Origin: Mixophyes australis
Lineage: Eukaryota > Chordata > Amphibia > Anura > Limnodynastidae
Reading direction: 5' to 3'
NCBI GenBank assembly: GCA_036250195.1
Contig: JAVHZZ010000011.1
Location: forward strand, 58,842,919 to 58,906,918
DNA length: 64,000 bases
Position numbers and translations under genes: made by a program. The notes below the pieces were generated by a model. It worked only from the letters and a program-made list of their open reading frames with translations, was not told the origin of the DNA and searched no databases. Shown here one piece after another: positions 53,656 through 64,000 of the stretch. The first letter of the stretch is position 1. The number at the start of each line of letters is the position of its first letter.

Positions 53656-54452
53656 GTCCTAAAAGCCTCACTTGTCATTTACGATTGCTACAAAATGCCA
53701 TACAAGTTGAACAAAATATTTTTTGACTTTCTACACAGTAAGACAGCCATTTCCTCTGAATTGCACTTCCACCTGGTACCGGTTGAAAGTAGACTTTATG
53801 AGCTTGAAAAGGCAAAGCATGAGTAGCATCTGAAGGTGGCTCCACAGGGTGAGCTTTCATAAAATTTAATTTTGCTGAAAGACTGCATAATGCTTCTAGT
53901 ACAATAAAAACATTACATTTTTCAGATAGAGATGGAAAAGGTGAAAACAAGATCTCACTTTCTGCAGAACTGTCCGTATCTTGACCATAGGTCTCGGTGA
54001 GGCCGAGCCACAAATGTTTTCTCCTTAGCCTTCCGGTTCACTTAATACAACGGATGGACCTTCGTCTGCACTAGACACTGATACTGCAGCATCCTTCTGT
54101 ACTGTGCTTCAGAAACATGTTGAAGGCTTAAGTCCTTTGGTTCTACAGTAACATCCTTAGACTTCCATAGCTTTTGTTGGCCTGGTGCATTTCCTGTTTC
54201 TCTCAGACTCTTGTGTGACGCTTGCAATCTCTTTACTGAGCCACTACTATATTTCTTCATTTTAGGCACTTCCGCTTGCCTTTTGTCTTCTGAAACTGCA
54301 CTTCTTTTAGAAGATATTTTGTAGTACCTAGCAATAACACAAACAATATTTTTGACATCAGTGATGCCCACTGACAATTGCTTGATGCCCTGACTGCATA
54401 TAGTTCCAACTCTGTTTCCCTCAATCATGCATAACAATTTCTTGGATCTCAT

Positions 54453-55135
54453 CCTTTATCATGCTGTCCTACAATCTCTTCATTATAAACAACCTTATAT
54501 TTAATGATGCCAACATGGTAAGATAGCACAATTACCAAGATCTCAATATAATTATGCCATCCTATGTAGCTATGATTAACACATACACAGTATTATAAAG
54601 ACAAGCCTATCTTACTTCAATATTATCATGCCACCCTAGCAAGATAAAATACACATTATTAAGGACATGCCAACGCAATATAATCATGCATCCTACTTAA
54701 TTATAATCATGCAAGCCTATGTCAACCATATACATGCCATCCTACTTCGTTATAATAATGCCATGCCCTCCAACATGCCATTCCCTCAAAATATACTAAT
54801 TATATGTAGTGATCACATAATTAGGAACATTATATAATCTCGTAATCATGATATTCCATAAACAAAGCCGTTTCCATCATTCATGCAAACTTAGTATACA
54901 TTTTCACAGTGGCTGACTAAAATGAAATATTTAGAAACATTCAAAAGATTAGTATAGAGAAATGTTTTCATACCTGTAAATAATGAGTATCTTTAGCTTT
55001 GATTGATCCTGGATTCTCAATCTGGGTGCAGCTCAATTCAAGATTGGTCAGGTTTTTCTCATTATCTTCCAGTTTTCAAATGGGGCCCAGTGTGTTTTCT
55101 GTATTGTAATATACAAGAACATTTTATCACAAATG
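54453..55135. other. AT-rich sequence, no gene seen
   Basis: A loosely periodic region (54500-54800) with repeated CATGCCATCCTA/TATAATCATGC words looks like decayed simple sequence. No coding signal. Confidence 0.45.
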
Positions 55136-55327
55136 CTTTTGCCTCAGGGCTCTTCCCATTTCTCTCTTTCATCCCTCATCCCTCAGGGCTCTCCCCATTT
55201 CCCTCTTTCATCCCCCAGGCCTCTCCCCATTTCATCCCTTAGGGCTCTCCCCATTTCATCCCTCAGCCATTTCATCCTTCAGGGCCTCCCCATTTCACCC
55301 CCCAGGGCTCTCCCCATTTCCCTCTTT

Positions 55328-55383
<56 letters not shown>
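55136..55383. repeat. Minisatellite (CTCTCCCCATTTCATCCCTC) followed by (TA)n
   Basis: Imperfect units of about 20-45 bp around GGGCTCTCCCCATTTC and ATCCCTCAGGG run from 55140 to 55330; the TA microsatellite follows at 55333-55383. The ORFs here are repeat artefacts. Confidence 0.85.
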
Positions 55384-55386
<3 letters not shown>

Positions 55387-56277
55387 CTGTTATATTGCTG
55401 AGGGGTGCATGACTGTGATAACCATTTGGAAGGTTGTAACTTCCTATTGGTCCTCCCTCTCACACCCATTTTCAATGACCCTTTAGGGATGTCAATCAAA
55501 GAGCACTGCCGTGGCTAACCAGGACTGTTCCTGTAGTACAGCACTAACACTAACTTATGCAGTGTATGGGGGTGTGACCACACAGACCAATGGAAAGCCA
55601 CCAGCAGATAGCTTGCAGCTTCCTTTGGTCTAATTAGTCACACCACACCTCCATCTGACAGATCTATTCAGATGAGTTAACATTTTGTTAAGGGGAAGAA
55701 TAAACTTTACCATTTAACTTCAAGTGCTCTTTTACAATAAGGGGATGGGTGACTATACTGCATTATAACCTCGCTTTGTCTCTGCAACACACTTTATAAC
55801 CCTTAAAGGTCATATAACACATCACAAATTGTATATTACAGGACTGAAAGTAATAATAATGTCCCAGTGTTTTCATATTATAAACTGAATAATGATGGAG
55901 AAATTTACAAATCTTATCCACTACGGGTCGTCAGTACATGTCATTTGGACTTGTTCAAGTTCCCCTTTGACACCCAGATCTGCAGGTTGACCTTTGGTTA
56001 GTATGTTTATACAGGTAAGCCTTAAAATATATATGTAATTGGTGAGCCAGAATACAACAAATTCAGCAATCTGTGGTGCAATAAATTATTCAATACATAT
56101 TACAGTTGTACATCAATAAAATTTTATATAATGTAATTCTGAAAATATGTTACCAAAGTAGATTATCTAGAACAGTGCTATCCAAATTGTCCAGTTTGCA
56201 GGGCACATATTTTTTTCAGACTTACATAATGGAGATCCAGATATAGATATATATATATATATATATATATATTACCT
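55384..56277. other. No gene seen; ends in a (TA)n run at the Penelope element
   Basis: Unremarkable sequence up to the TATATA run at about 56244-56272, into which the Penelope-like element appears to have inserted. Confidence 0.45.
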
Positions 56278-56799
56278 AGAACAAAGCACAGGCAGGGCGC
56301 CTCATAGTGTAATACCAGGACAACAAAAGTCAAAATATGTATATATATATGCGTACCGTCAGGTAAAGATGTATGATCTAGACTCGAGTGGATCCTCTTT
56401 GAGAACTGTAACACTGGATCTCAACTCGGGAACAATCCAGGAATGTGGAAAAAGGCAAACATAGCATAATATTGTAATGCAAAGGCTAATGCACCACGTG
56501 AAACACCACAGGATATTCAAAGGGTGTAGAGTTCAAAATTCACCAGGGTATATATATAAACGTAGCCCAGAAAAACCACACACCACTTTATGTGTGAGCA
56601 ATAATTCATATGCGTACCAGAAATATAAGCATAATAGCCAGAAGACGTTTCCTTGTAGGCAGCTGTATCTAGTACATGGACACCCTTCCAACGGCGGTAA
56701 AATAAATGGAAGAGGATACAATGTAAAAAGCAATACAAATTTAATAAACAGAGTAAACACTGAACTCACATATAGTTCACCGGATACAGCTGATCAACA

Positions 56800-56851
56800 G
56801 TGAGGCTTGACGCGTTTCGTCTTGATGATCACAAGACTTCCTAAGGAGCAC
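56800..56851 (-). ncRNA. Hammerhead-ribozyme-like motif, left arm (damaged copy)
   Basis: Minus-strand reading: GTGCTC, then CTTAGGA in place of the expected CTGANGA, stem GTCTTG/CAAGAC, GAAAC, GCGTC and AAGCC. The change in the first core box (TG to TT) should abolish activity. It is the mirror of the motif at 60549-60600. Confidence 0.5.
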
Positions 56852-57695
56852 AGAAATGTATAACACCGGACTAACCGGCTTTTTATAGAGTCCGCGCGGC
56901 ATTTTGGCGCATGCGCACAGTCCGCCACAGTGTGCGCAGGCGCGGGGATCGAGAATTTGAATAACTTTATTGAGAACAGCAACAAGTTCTGTGTGCAATC
57001 GCAGTAGTATCACTGAATCAACGTATAAGATGTGATCTGTACACAGCGCCAGAGCATATGTAATTAAAAAACAATCATATTATAAATATAAGCGGCAGAG
57101 AGAAAAATTTTTATATATATCCATCACGTACCGCTATCCTTACTAATAATACTATATCCCAAAGTGCAGCATAAAGATTATAACATATATAAATTACTAC
57201 AATATACAATTATATAGAGAATGGTGTCATCCTAAAATTATATAATACAAGGCTAGATAGTAACTTACAAAATCACACTATCTCTTGTAAACCATATATT
57301 TATAATGTGCAACAACAGATTTAACATAAATATGTACTAAGAAAGATAAAAAGTGAAAGTGCTTGTGTGCATAGAAAAAGTCACTTAACTACACACACCT
57401 CAGATAAATTGGAGAGGAGGTCATATTAATAAAGTGCAAATGCATATACTAACATACTTAATGCCTAATAAGACACTAAATACCATAAACCCAATGCTAT
57501 ATGATAAACGCCTAATACATTAAGCAACACAATCTATGAGTAGCCATCAAAAGCTATAATGTAAAATTATAAAGGGTAAAGGAAATGAACATCACAGGGC
57601 AGGGGTTACATCTAGTATCAATGGCCAATGTAACAGTAATACAAATTCCAAAAGGGGTTATTTCAGATTACAAAAAGAGGGGGTTGTTATTCAGA

Positions 57696-60230
57696 TTACA
57701 GAAAAAGGGGGTTATTTAGATTACAAAAAGGGGCTAATTCGTAATTTTCATTAAGACCAGTTGGGGATAAGGTATTCAGTTCAAAGATCCAGTACATTTC
57801 GCGTTGTGAGAGTTTCCTTTGTAGATCACCTCCCCTTTTTCCCAATGTAACATGCTCTAAAGCTATAAATTTAAGACCATGCGGATCTCCATTATGTTTC
57901 AAATTAAAATGTCTAGATACGGAATGGCTTTCCATTTTATTCCTAATATTACGAATATGTTCTTGTATCCGTAATTTAAGAATACGTTTCGTTTTGCCAA
58001 TATATTTCAGTTTACAAGGAAACACCAACATATATATTACCGAGGTTGTTAAACAATCCATACGATCCTTAATAAAGAATTTTCTACTATTATCAGAGTT
58101 GAAAAAGTGTGTTTGACAGGGTCCATGAACTTGCAAATGTTGCAGTGGTTACATCTTACTGAACCTTTAGTATTTAATACAGGTGGTTTATGGCTTATAG
58201 TTGTTTTCTCCAATAAACTTGGAGCTATCATATCCTTCAAACACCGTTTTTTTCTGAAAACTACCACTGGTGTTTATGGAAGTATTTCAGATAGAACTGG
58301 ATCCCTTTTCAGGATGTTCCAGTGTTTAGTTAGGGTCGACCTTATAAGGTTTTCCCCACTACTGTATTCTGTAATAAACTGCATCATATCCTTCGTTTCA
58401 CCTTTAATTGAATACTTTAGAATCTCAGTTCTATTTTTATTCTTAATTTTCTGGGTAGCCTCATCTAACAAAGAGGCCGGATAACCTCTTTTTCTAAAAC
58501 GATCCGAATATACTAATAGTTGTTCTTCAAAATCTGTCTCCTTACTACAGTTCCGTTTAATTCTGTTAAATTGGGAAAAGGGTATGTTGTTTTTCCACAG
58601 TTTCTGGTGGCAACTCCTGTAGTGAAGATAACTGTTCGTATCAACTTGTTTAATGTAATTTCTAGTGATCACCTTGTCATTATCCGATGTTAGGATTAAA
58701 TCCAAATATTCAACCTGTGTTTGGCTAATGGTAGCGGTAAATGTTAAATTGTTATCATTAACGCTAATGAATTCCAGGAAGCTACTAAATTCATCTAGAG
58801 TACCACTCCAGATAATAAATATGTCATCTATATAGCGTTTAAATTATTTAATTTCATCATAAAAAAGATTATTTTGGTATATACATTTTGTTTCCCAACT
58901 ACCCATATGCAAATTTGCAAAACTCAGAGCAAATGTTGTGCCCATGGCCGTGCCACATATTTGAAGATAAAACACTTCTAAAAAATTAAAATAATTATGA
59001 GACAAAATAAAATCCATCAACTTGCAAATAAAATTACCATGTTCAACCGAAATAGTTGGATCCCCATCCAGGTACTCCTTACAAGAACTAATCCCCTTAT
59101 CATGCTGGATAGATTATAGAGGGACTGCACTTCGATGGTAACCCAATAAAACTTGGGGTCCCATACAAAATCATTTATAATTTGAAGGATACTATTCGTA
59201 TCTTTTAGATAAGAGTCTAGATTCACCACATATTTATTAAGAAAAAGGTCCATATATTTTGATAAATGGGACGTTTGAGAATCTATCCCGGCAATTATAG
59301 GCCTCCCTGGAGGTCTAATCATATCCTTGTGGATTTTAGGGAGGTAATAAAAAATCGGGACAGTAGGGAAGAGGGAATATAAAAACTGGAATTCCTCCTT
59401 ATTTATAATGTTATCACGTCAACCTTGAGATAATAGCTCACGGAGTATTGAGATGTACTCTTGAGTGGGATCCGATAACAATCTAATGTAAGATGTACTG
59501 TCACCCAGAAGTCTGTCAGCTTCTGATATATAATCTGGGCGGTTTAAAATCACAATACCCCCCCCTTGTCCGCTTCTTTGATTACAATATCATTATTAGT
59601 TTGTAGTCCCTTAAGGGCAGATTTTTCACAAGGTGTAAGATTCATATGTGCTTTATGCTTGTCATTCGAATGACATAAGTCCTGTATGACTAAATCTTGA
59701 AAGATATGTAAATGATTACTTTTAGATTCGAGTGGGTAAAATTTCGATGGTAATTTTAACCCTGATTTAGAAGACTCATAATTACTAATACACGCTGAAT
59801 CTTTTTTGACAAAGTGTCTTTTTAAGGTTAATTTACGGATGAATTTATGTACATCTACGTAAAGTTGGAACTTGTTGGGCTGTTTGGTTGGAGCAAACGA
59901 TAAATCCCTATCTAAAACTGAAATTTCAGGTTTGGACAATGTGTGTTTGGACAAATTAAAAATACCCCTCAATTTTAAATCCTCATTAGATATTAAAGAT
60001 AGCGTCTTTTGTATAGTTTGGGCTCCCCCTCGCTTTCCTCGTTGTCTACTAGTCTTCTTTTGAGGGGTGACGCTATTTTTATATTTTCTTTGAAATGTTT
60101 TTTTGCGGTGTAGTAACCTCTCTCGATTGGATGGTCGTGGAGATAAAAATTCATTCGTATCACTGTCTGATACCGATAGAGTAGAAAATCTATTTTTCAG
60201 AATAGGCTCAAAATGTACCTGCTTATTCAA
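57696..60230 (-). pseudogene. Penelope-type RT with GIY-YIG endonuclease, broken
   Basis: The minus-strand N-terminal frame (60230-59550) ends with NDIVIKEADKGGVL, a typical Penelope RT finger motif. After frame changes come PGRPIIAGIDSQTSHLSKYM (near 59300), the YIDD active site (58834-58823) with an in-frame TAA two codons upstream at 58846-58844, and a thumb region (frame 58705-58274). A cysteine-rich linker (RCNHCNICKFM) follows, then a C-terminal GIY-YIG domain (VIYMLVFP and YIGKT, with LKLRIQEHIRN; frame 58136-57696). RT followed by GIY-YIG is diagnostic for Penelope-like elements. At least three frameshifts or stops make this copy inactive. The 57087-57695 stretch is untranslated. Confidence 0.92.
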
Positions 60231-60548
60231 TTTCGGACTAGATTGTGTAAAGGTTCTTTTTGTAGGGACTTTCCTCCATTTGTTACCATTATTGGAAGTT
60301 CTCTCAGAGTATATTTATGATATGATTGTTTTTTAATTACATATGCTCTGGCGCTGTGTACAGATCGCATCTTATACGTTGATTCAGTGATACTACTGCG
60401 ATTGCACACAGAACTTGTTGCTGTTCTCAATAAAGTTATTCAAATTCTCGATCCCTGCGCCTGCGCACACTGTGGCGGACTGTGCGCATGCGCCAAAATG
60501 CCGCGCGGACTCTATAAAAAGCCGGTTAGTCCGGTGTTATACATTTCT

Positions 60549-60600
60549 GTGCTCCTGAGGAAGTCTTGTGATCATCAAGACGAAACGCGTCGAGCCTCAC
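60549..60600 (+). ncRNA. Hammerhead-ribozyme-like motif, right arm
   Basis: Plus-strand order: GTGCTC (stem I, pairs with GAG...CAC downstream), CTGAGGA (core box C-U-G-A-N-G-A), an extra A, stem II GTCTTG/CAAGAC with loop TGATCAT, GAAA (60582-60585), C GC GTC as a very short stem III plus cleavage position, then GAGCCTCAC. Penelope elements are known to carry hammerhead motifs in their LTR-like arms. The extra A between the core box and stem II and the minimal stem III are unusual, so activity is uncertain. Confidence 0.55.
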
Positions 60601-61339
60601 TGTTGATCAGCTGTATCCGGTGAACTATATGTGAGTTCAGTGTTTACTCTGTTTATTAAATTTGTATTGCTTTTTACATTGTATCCTCTTCCATTTATTA
60701 TACCGCCGTTGGAAGGGTGTCCATGTACTAGATACAGCTGCCTACAAGGAAACGTCTTCTGGCTATTATGCTCATATTTCTGGTATGCATATGAATTATT
60801 GCTCACACATAAAGTGGTGTGTGGTTTTTCTGGGCTACGTTTATATATATACCCTGGTGAATTTTGAACTCTACACCCTTTGAATATCCTGTGGTGTTTC
60901 ACGTGGTGCATTATCCTTTGCATTACAATATTATGCTATGTTTGCATTTTTCCACATTCCTGGATTGTTCCCGAGTTGAGATCCAGTGTTACAGTTCTCA
61001 AAGAGGATCCACTCGAGTCTAGATCATACATCTTTACCTGACGGTACGCATATATATACATATTTTGTCTTTTGTTGTCCTGGTATTACACTATGAGGCG
61101 CTCTGCCTGTGCTTTGTTCTAGTGACTATTTTCTTCTGGATTGACCATCTGGATACAGGCTTATACGTGACTGCCACTCACACATGAGTGAAGTGATTGT
61201 GGACTATCGATTATTATATCTGATACTATACAGTGTTGTGAATCTTTATATATAATTTTTTAATACTTACCGATGTGGTAGATAGCGCCAGAGTATATCA
61301 ATTGTTGTGGTTATATATATATATATATATATATATGCA

Positions 61340-62969
61340 TTCTTTATCAGATACTTAGTTTACAGGGGCCCCCCGTTTCCCTCAGCATAGGGCTTATGTT
61401 CTCTTTTTTTTAAAAAAAAACAAAACAAAAAAAACAGGCTGGCTGGCTTGTGAGCGCAGTGTGTCACTTACCTGTGACTCTGAAATGCTCCGGCATGCTG
61501 CTCCTCTGGGTGGCCGCGACAGGAAGACAACTCCTCCTCCCCTGCTGATGGTAAAAACACACTACTGCGCAGGTACAGAGAGCCCAGACACGGCTCTCTG
61601 CACCTGCGTGGTAGTGTGTTTGTTACCGACACTGCCACCGCAGACGTCGGTCACTGAGGTGTTCCCTGCAAGCTGCGCCCTAACGTCGGAGGGGGCGGAG
61701 CTTAATCACGACCGGACCTACCGGTGAATAGCCCAGCTGGTCGGCAGGCCAGTCTAAGGCTGGATACATCTGGAGATAGGAAGAGCTGCTGTCAGCACTA
61801 CTGGGCATGCACAGCAGATGCAATTCAGCCATTCAAAATAAATTGTGGAGGAAAATGTAGCAAAGAACTTTAGATTTCTGTGTACATTAAAATGATCAGT
61901 ACATTGTGGCTGAATCCCCCATTATCCTGCAGGTAATTTCCAGCACTGGAAGGGTTAATGACCGGCACTGTTTTGCTTGAAATGCTAATGACTTTAAGGA
62001 TTGATTTATATTCAGTTCGGCGCAGTGTGCCTATTGTGAAAGTAATGTAAAAATATACAGGTACATCAGGATCTGAGTCACTGGATGAGGGGGTCTTTTT
62101 GGGCAATTGAAAACCCCCGCTAAGTGTTCCAACCTAGACATGGCCACGCTGCCTGTCCTGCTGCTGGGGACTTCTATATTGGGAGGTATGCAGCATGCAA
62201 CTGTTTAAGCAGCCAATAGCTGAGTATTGCAACTTCCTCTTTAATCCTAGGGTTTCAGAAAGCTATTTCCCTATCACATTAGACATTGTTTACCAAATCT
62301 CCTAAATTTTACAAATATGTTTGGCACACTGTTTCCTCCCTAGTGCTACCATATGAGCAAACAGCTGGGTATTCCATTCTCTTACTCTTATTTACTCCAA
62401 TGTTTTCAATTTTGGAAAAAGGCCAGCGGGTTTTGACGTGACCATTTTTAGCTACCGCCGTGTAGAAAATTGTGCAATTCAATTCCCCTTAATTGCACAT
62501 TCACCTGGTGAATGCACAATACAGTGACAATGCCCAGCACAGCTTTACTACTGTTTCCTTGAATCAGTTGACTGGAGAGGAGAATCTCAGTACTACTACT
62601 TGTAGTAGTATTTCTAACAGTAGAAAAGGTAATCTTGGAAAATCAGGGACCTCCAAAAATGTTTAAAGGTGAAAACAGCAGCTCTTTCAAATATTAAGGG
62701 AAAACATACTGATTATGAATTTTATTTTAATCAAATAAAATAGCCAAATTCCCATACACCACCCATAGTCACAAGGTAGGGTTAAGGCTATGGGCATGTT
62801 TGTCTTGTAATGGTCCTGCTACTTATTGCACTATAATTCTGAGACTTTTCATATATCACCTTTCAGCTCTAAGTTTAAGTCTGCCATGTGCAAAAGAAGA
62901 ACAGCAAAGATTTAGAGGAAGAACACTGAGGCTGAAGAACAACTAATGGGGCCTTCATGTACTCTCAAG
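61340..62969. other. GC-rich dispersed repeat, then sequence with no gene seen
   Basis: 61440-61740 is GC-rich with an inverted repeat (CACACTACTGCGCAGGTACA at 61557 mirrored by CACCTGCGTGGTAGTGTG at 61600). The 88-codon frame through it shows no domain. No exon matching the shisa7 tail was found from here to 62969. Confidence 0.45.
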
Positions 62970-63194
62970 TAGAGATGAGCGGGCTCGGATTTCCGAAATC
63001 CGAGCCCACCCAAACAGTGTGGATCCGACGGGATCCGAGCACTGTTCGGGAACTTCCGGGCGCCAAACGGAGCCAAACCGAGGCTATGACATCCAAGTCT
63101 CGCGTCGGATCTCGCGATACTCGGATGTCATAAATACTCACCTTGCGGCCGCCATCTTCATTTCGCCTGACATCAGGGAAGAGGAAGGGTGTGT

Positions 63195-63438
63195 AGGGTA
63201 GTGGTGCTCCTGCGTGATCAGTGCTCTGTCCTTGCTGAGTCCAGTGGTGCTTTATGCCTGTGTCCAGTGCTCTGTCCTTGCTGAGTCCAGTGGTGCTTTT
63301 GTCCTGTGCTCTGTCCTGCTGAGTCCAGTGGTGCTTTTGTACTGTGCTCTGTCCTGCTGAGTCCAGTGGTGCTTTGGCCAGTGTCTGTCGTGCTGAATCC
63401 AGTGGTGCTTTAGTCCTGTGCTTTGTTGTGCTAAGTCC
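63195..63438. repeat. Tandem repeat with GAGTCCAGTGGTGCTTT units
   Basis: Five or six imperfect units of about 45-55 bp, each with CTGTCCTGCTGAGTCCAGTG and GTGCTTT, in the 5' non-coding region of the hAT element. ORFs on either strand are repeat shadows. Confidence 0.88.
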
Positions 63439-63524
63439 ATACAAATTTAATAATTATTAAAATCTCTTAAAAATTACTAAAAAAAATTTATTTTAAAAAT
63501 TATACAAAATTAATAAAAAAAAAA

Positions 63525-63860
63525 ATATTTAAGCAGTTCTAAAGAATAGGTACTGCAATCTATATTACATTTACTACATTCATTCTTTAAGCAGTTCCAG
63601 AGAATAGGTACTGCAATCTATATTACATTTAATACATTCAATTTTTAAGCAGTGCAAGAGAATAGGTACTGCAATCTATATTACATTTAATACGTTCAAT
63701 TTTTAAGCAGTGCAAGAGAATAGGTACTGCAATCTATATTACATTTAATACGTTCAATTTTTAAGCAGTGCAAGAGAATAGGTACTGCAATCTATATTAC
63801 ATTTAATACGTTCAATTTTTAAGCAGTGCAAGAGAATAGGTACTGCAATCTATAATACAA
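63525..63860. repeat. 58-bp satellite, about six copies
   Basis: AGAGAATAGGTACTGCAATC recurs every 58 bp (for example 63661 and 63719). The later copies are nearly identical and the first two are more divergent. The array directly abuts the hAT coding fragment at 63862. Confidence 0.95.
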
Positions 63861-64000
63861 GAGAAAGTGAGGGAGGAGCTGGTAAACCATTGCGATTCCA
63901 CCAAGCATGCAGCTCTTGTGGATGAAGCCCTTCATACGCTTTGCCACCGTGCTCGATCCTCGGTTTAAAGCGTATGTTGTGTCTCTGTTTCCGGCGGACA

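Larger units (their letters stand above)
50587..54452 (-). pseudogene. hAT-type transposase of the TTF-finger/ZMYM1-like group, interrupted twice
   Basis: Minus-strand pieces: an N-terminal frame (54452-54042); a TTF-type finger (RKWLSYCVESQKIFCSTCMA at 54013-53675; its continuation VYDRVREHEESSQHQVAVSA lies at 53065-52838); the catalytic domain (52833-52315, MDSTQDIGVVEQCSIILRY, KESTVNKL-like region); WCYAHILNLVIVD (51818-51570); SALLSCLEYISVSPQFDSK (51548-51210); and the C-terminal end (51165-50587). An unclassified repeat sits at about 53066-53655 and a MITE at 51787-52183. The domain order resembles ZMYM1-like proteins, which derive from hAT transposases. With two insertions and several frame breaks it cannot be expressed as one protein. 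Confidence 0.82.
56278..61312 (-). mobile_element. Penelope-like element with 0.8-kb inverted pLTR arms
   Basis: The left arm (56278-57085) is the reverse complement of the right arm (about 60320-61123); the right side extends about 190 bp further to the TAGCGCC end near 61300. Between the arms a minus-strand coding region has a Penelope-type RT and a GIY-YIG endonuclease. The arms contain a TATA box (TATAAAAAG, 60513 on + and its mirror at 56886 on -) about 31 nt before a hammerhead-like motif. Both promoters point outwards. Insertion was apparently into a TA repeat, so no target duplication can be scored. Confidence 0.88.
62970..64000 (+). mobile_element. hAT element, 5' end, running off the window
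   Basis: It starts TAGAGATGAGCGGGCTCGG, close to the terminal repeat of the hAT at 48907 (TAGAGATGGGCGGGTCCGG), followed by the palindrome CTCGGATTTCCGAAATCCGA. The 5' region contains short tandem repeats (GAGTCCAGTGGTGCTTT) and a 58-bp satellite. From about 63862 it enters transposase coding sequence: KHAALVDEALHTL and, after a frame change, FATVLDPRFKAYVVSLFPAD. These align with LVDQVLHSL and ATVLDPRFK of the other hAT. The N-terminal half is absent and a few codons between the two motifs are deleted, so this copy is a deletion derivative. Confidence 0.85.

Noticed and set aside
61461..61727. 88-codon GC-rich ORF considered as a later shisa7 exon
   Set aside because: No similarity to the SHISA7 cytoplasmic tail as I know it, and the sequence contains a palindromic repeat.
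63530..63860. Possible CRISPR-like array of regular repeats
   Set aside because: The 58-bp units are contiguous satellite copies without unique spacers, in a eukaryotic transposon.

Overview
The window looks like chromosomal DNA of a frog or other amphibian. It holds one recognisable host gene, spliced on the + strand and closest to SHISA7: a large first coding exon (7682-8238, signal peptide, Shisa cysteine domain, one membrane segment) and a 155-bp second coding exon (37098-37252), separated by a 28.9-kb intron. Both splice sites are canonical and the split codon reads through in phase. No later exon was found, so the rest of the gene presumably lies beyond 64 kb. The amphibian assignment is inference from the repeat mix: L2-type LINEs with ATC/GAT tails, chromodomain Gypsy elements, Penelope-like elements, hAT transposons and short elements with GGGGTAAATGTATC or GGGTATATTTACTA ends.

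Almost everything else is mobile DNA, much of it nested. Intron 1 carries (a) an L2 copy interrupted by a 3.6-kb Gypsy-derived element that has only a rearranged gag (9100-12738, target duplication GAGGG); (b) an old minus-strand Gypsy (14342-25195, target duplication ATATG) whose 3' LTR was split by a second, younger Gypsy (14869-22637), which itself carries a near-perfect 2131-bp tandem duplication inside pol; and (c) a Penelope-type element with inverted arms (28407-36649, 16-bp target duplication) split by a plus-strand chromodomain Gypsy (28719-35582, target duplication GCTTC). Downstream of exon 2 are a hAT MITE with an 8-bp target duplication, an L2 LINE (40321-43355), a BED-finger hAT (45423-48907), a TTF-finger/ZMYM1-like hAT pseudogene (50587-54452) interrupted by two other insertions, a Penelope-like element with RT and GIY-YIG domains between 0.8-kb inverted arms (56278-61312), and the 5' end of another hAT running off the right edge.

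None of the transposon coding regions is intact; most carry in-frame stops, frameshifts or deletions. The observations most worth checking are: a conserved self-priming arrangement in three Gypsy elements (primer site complementary to a decamer about 31 nt after the TATA box); repeated LTR hairpins with a compensatory base change; hammerhead-ribozyme-like motifs in both Penelope elements; a MITE that has captured a coiled-coil coding segment; and the permuted gag element with blocks of 9-residue repeats.
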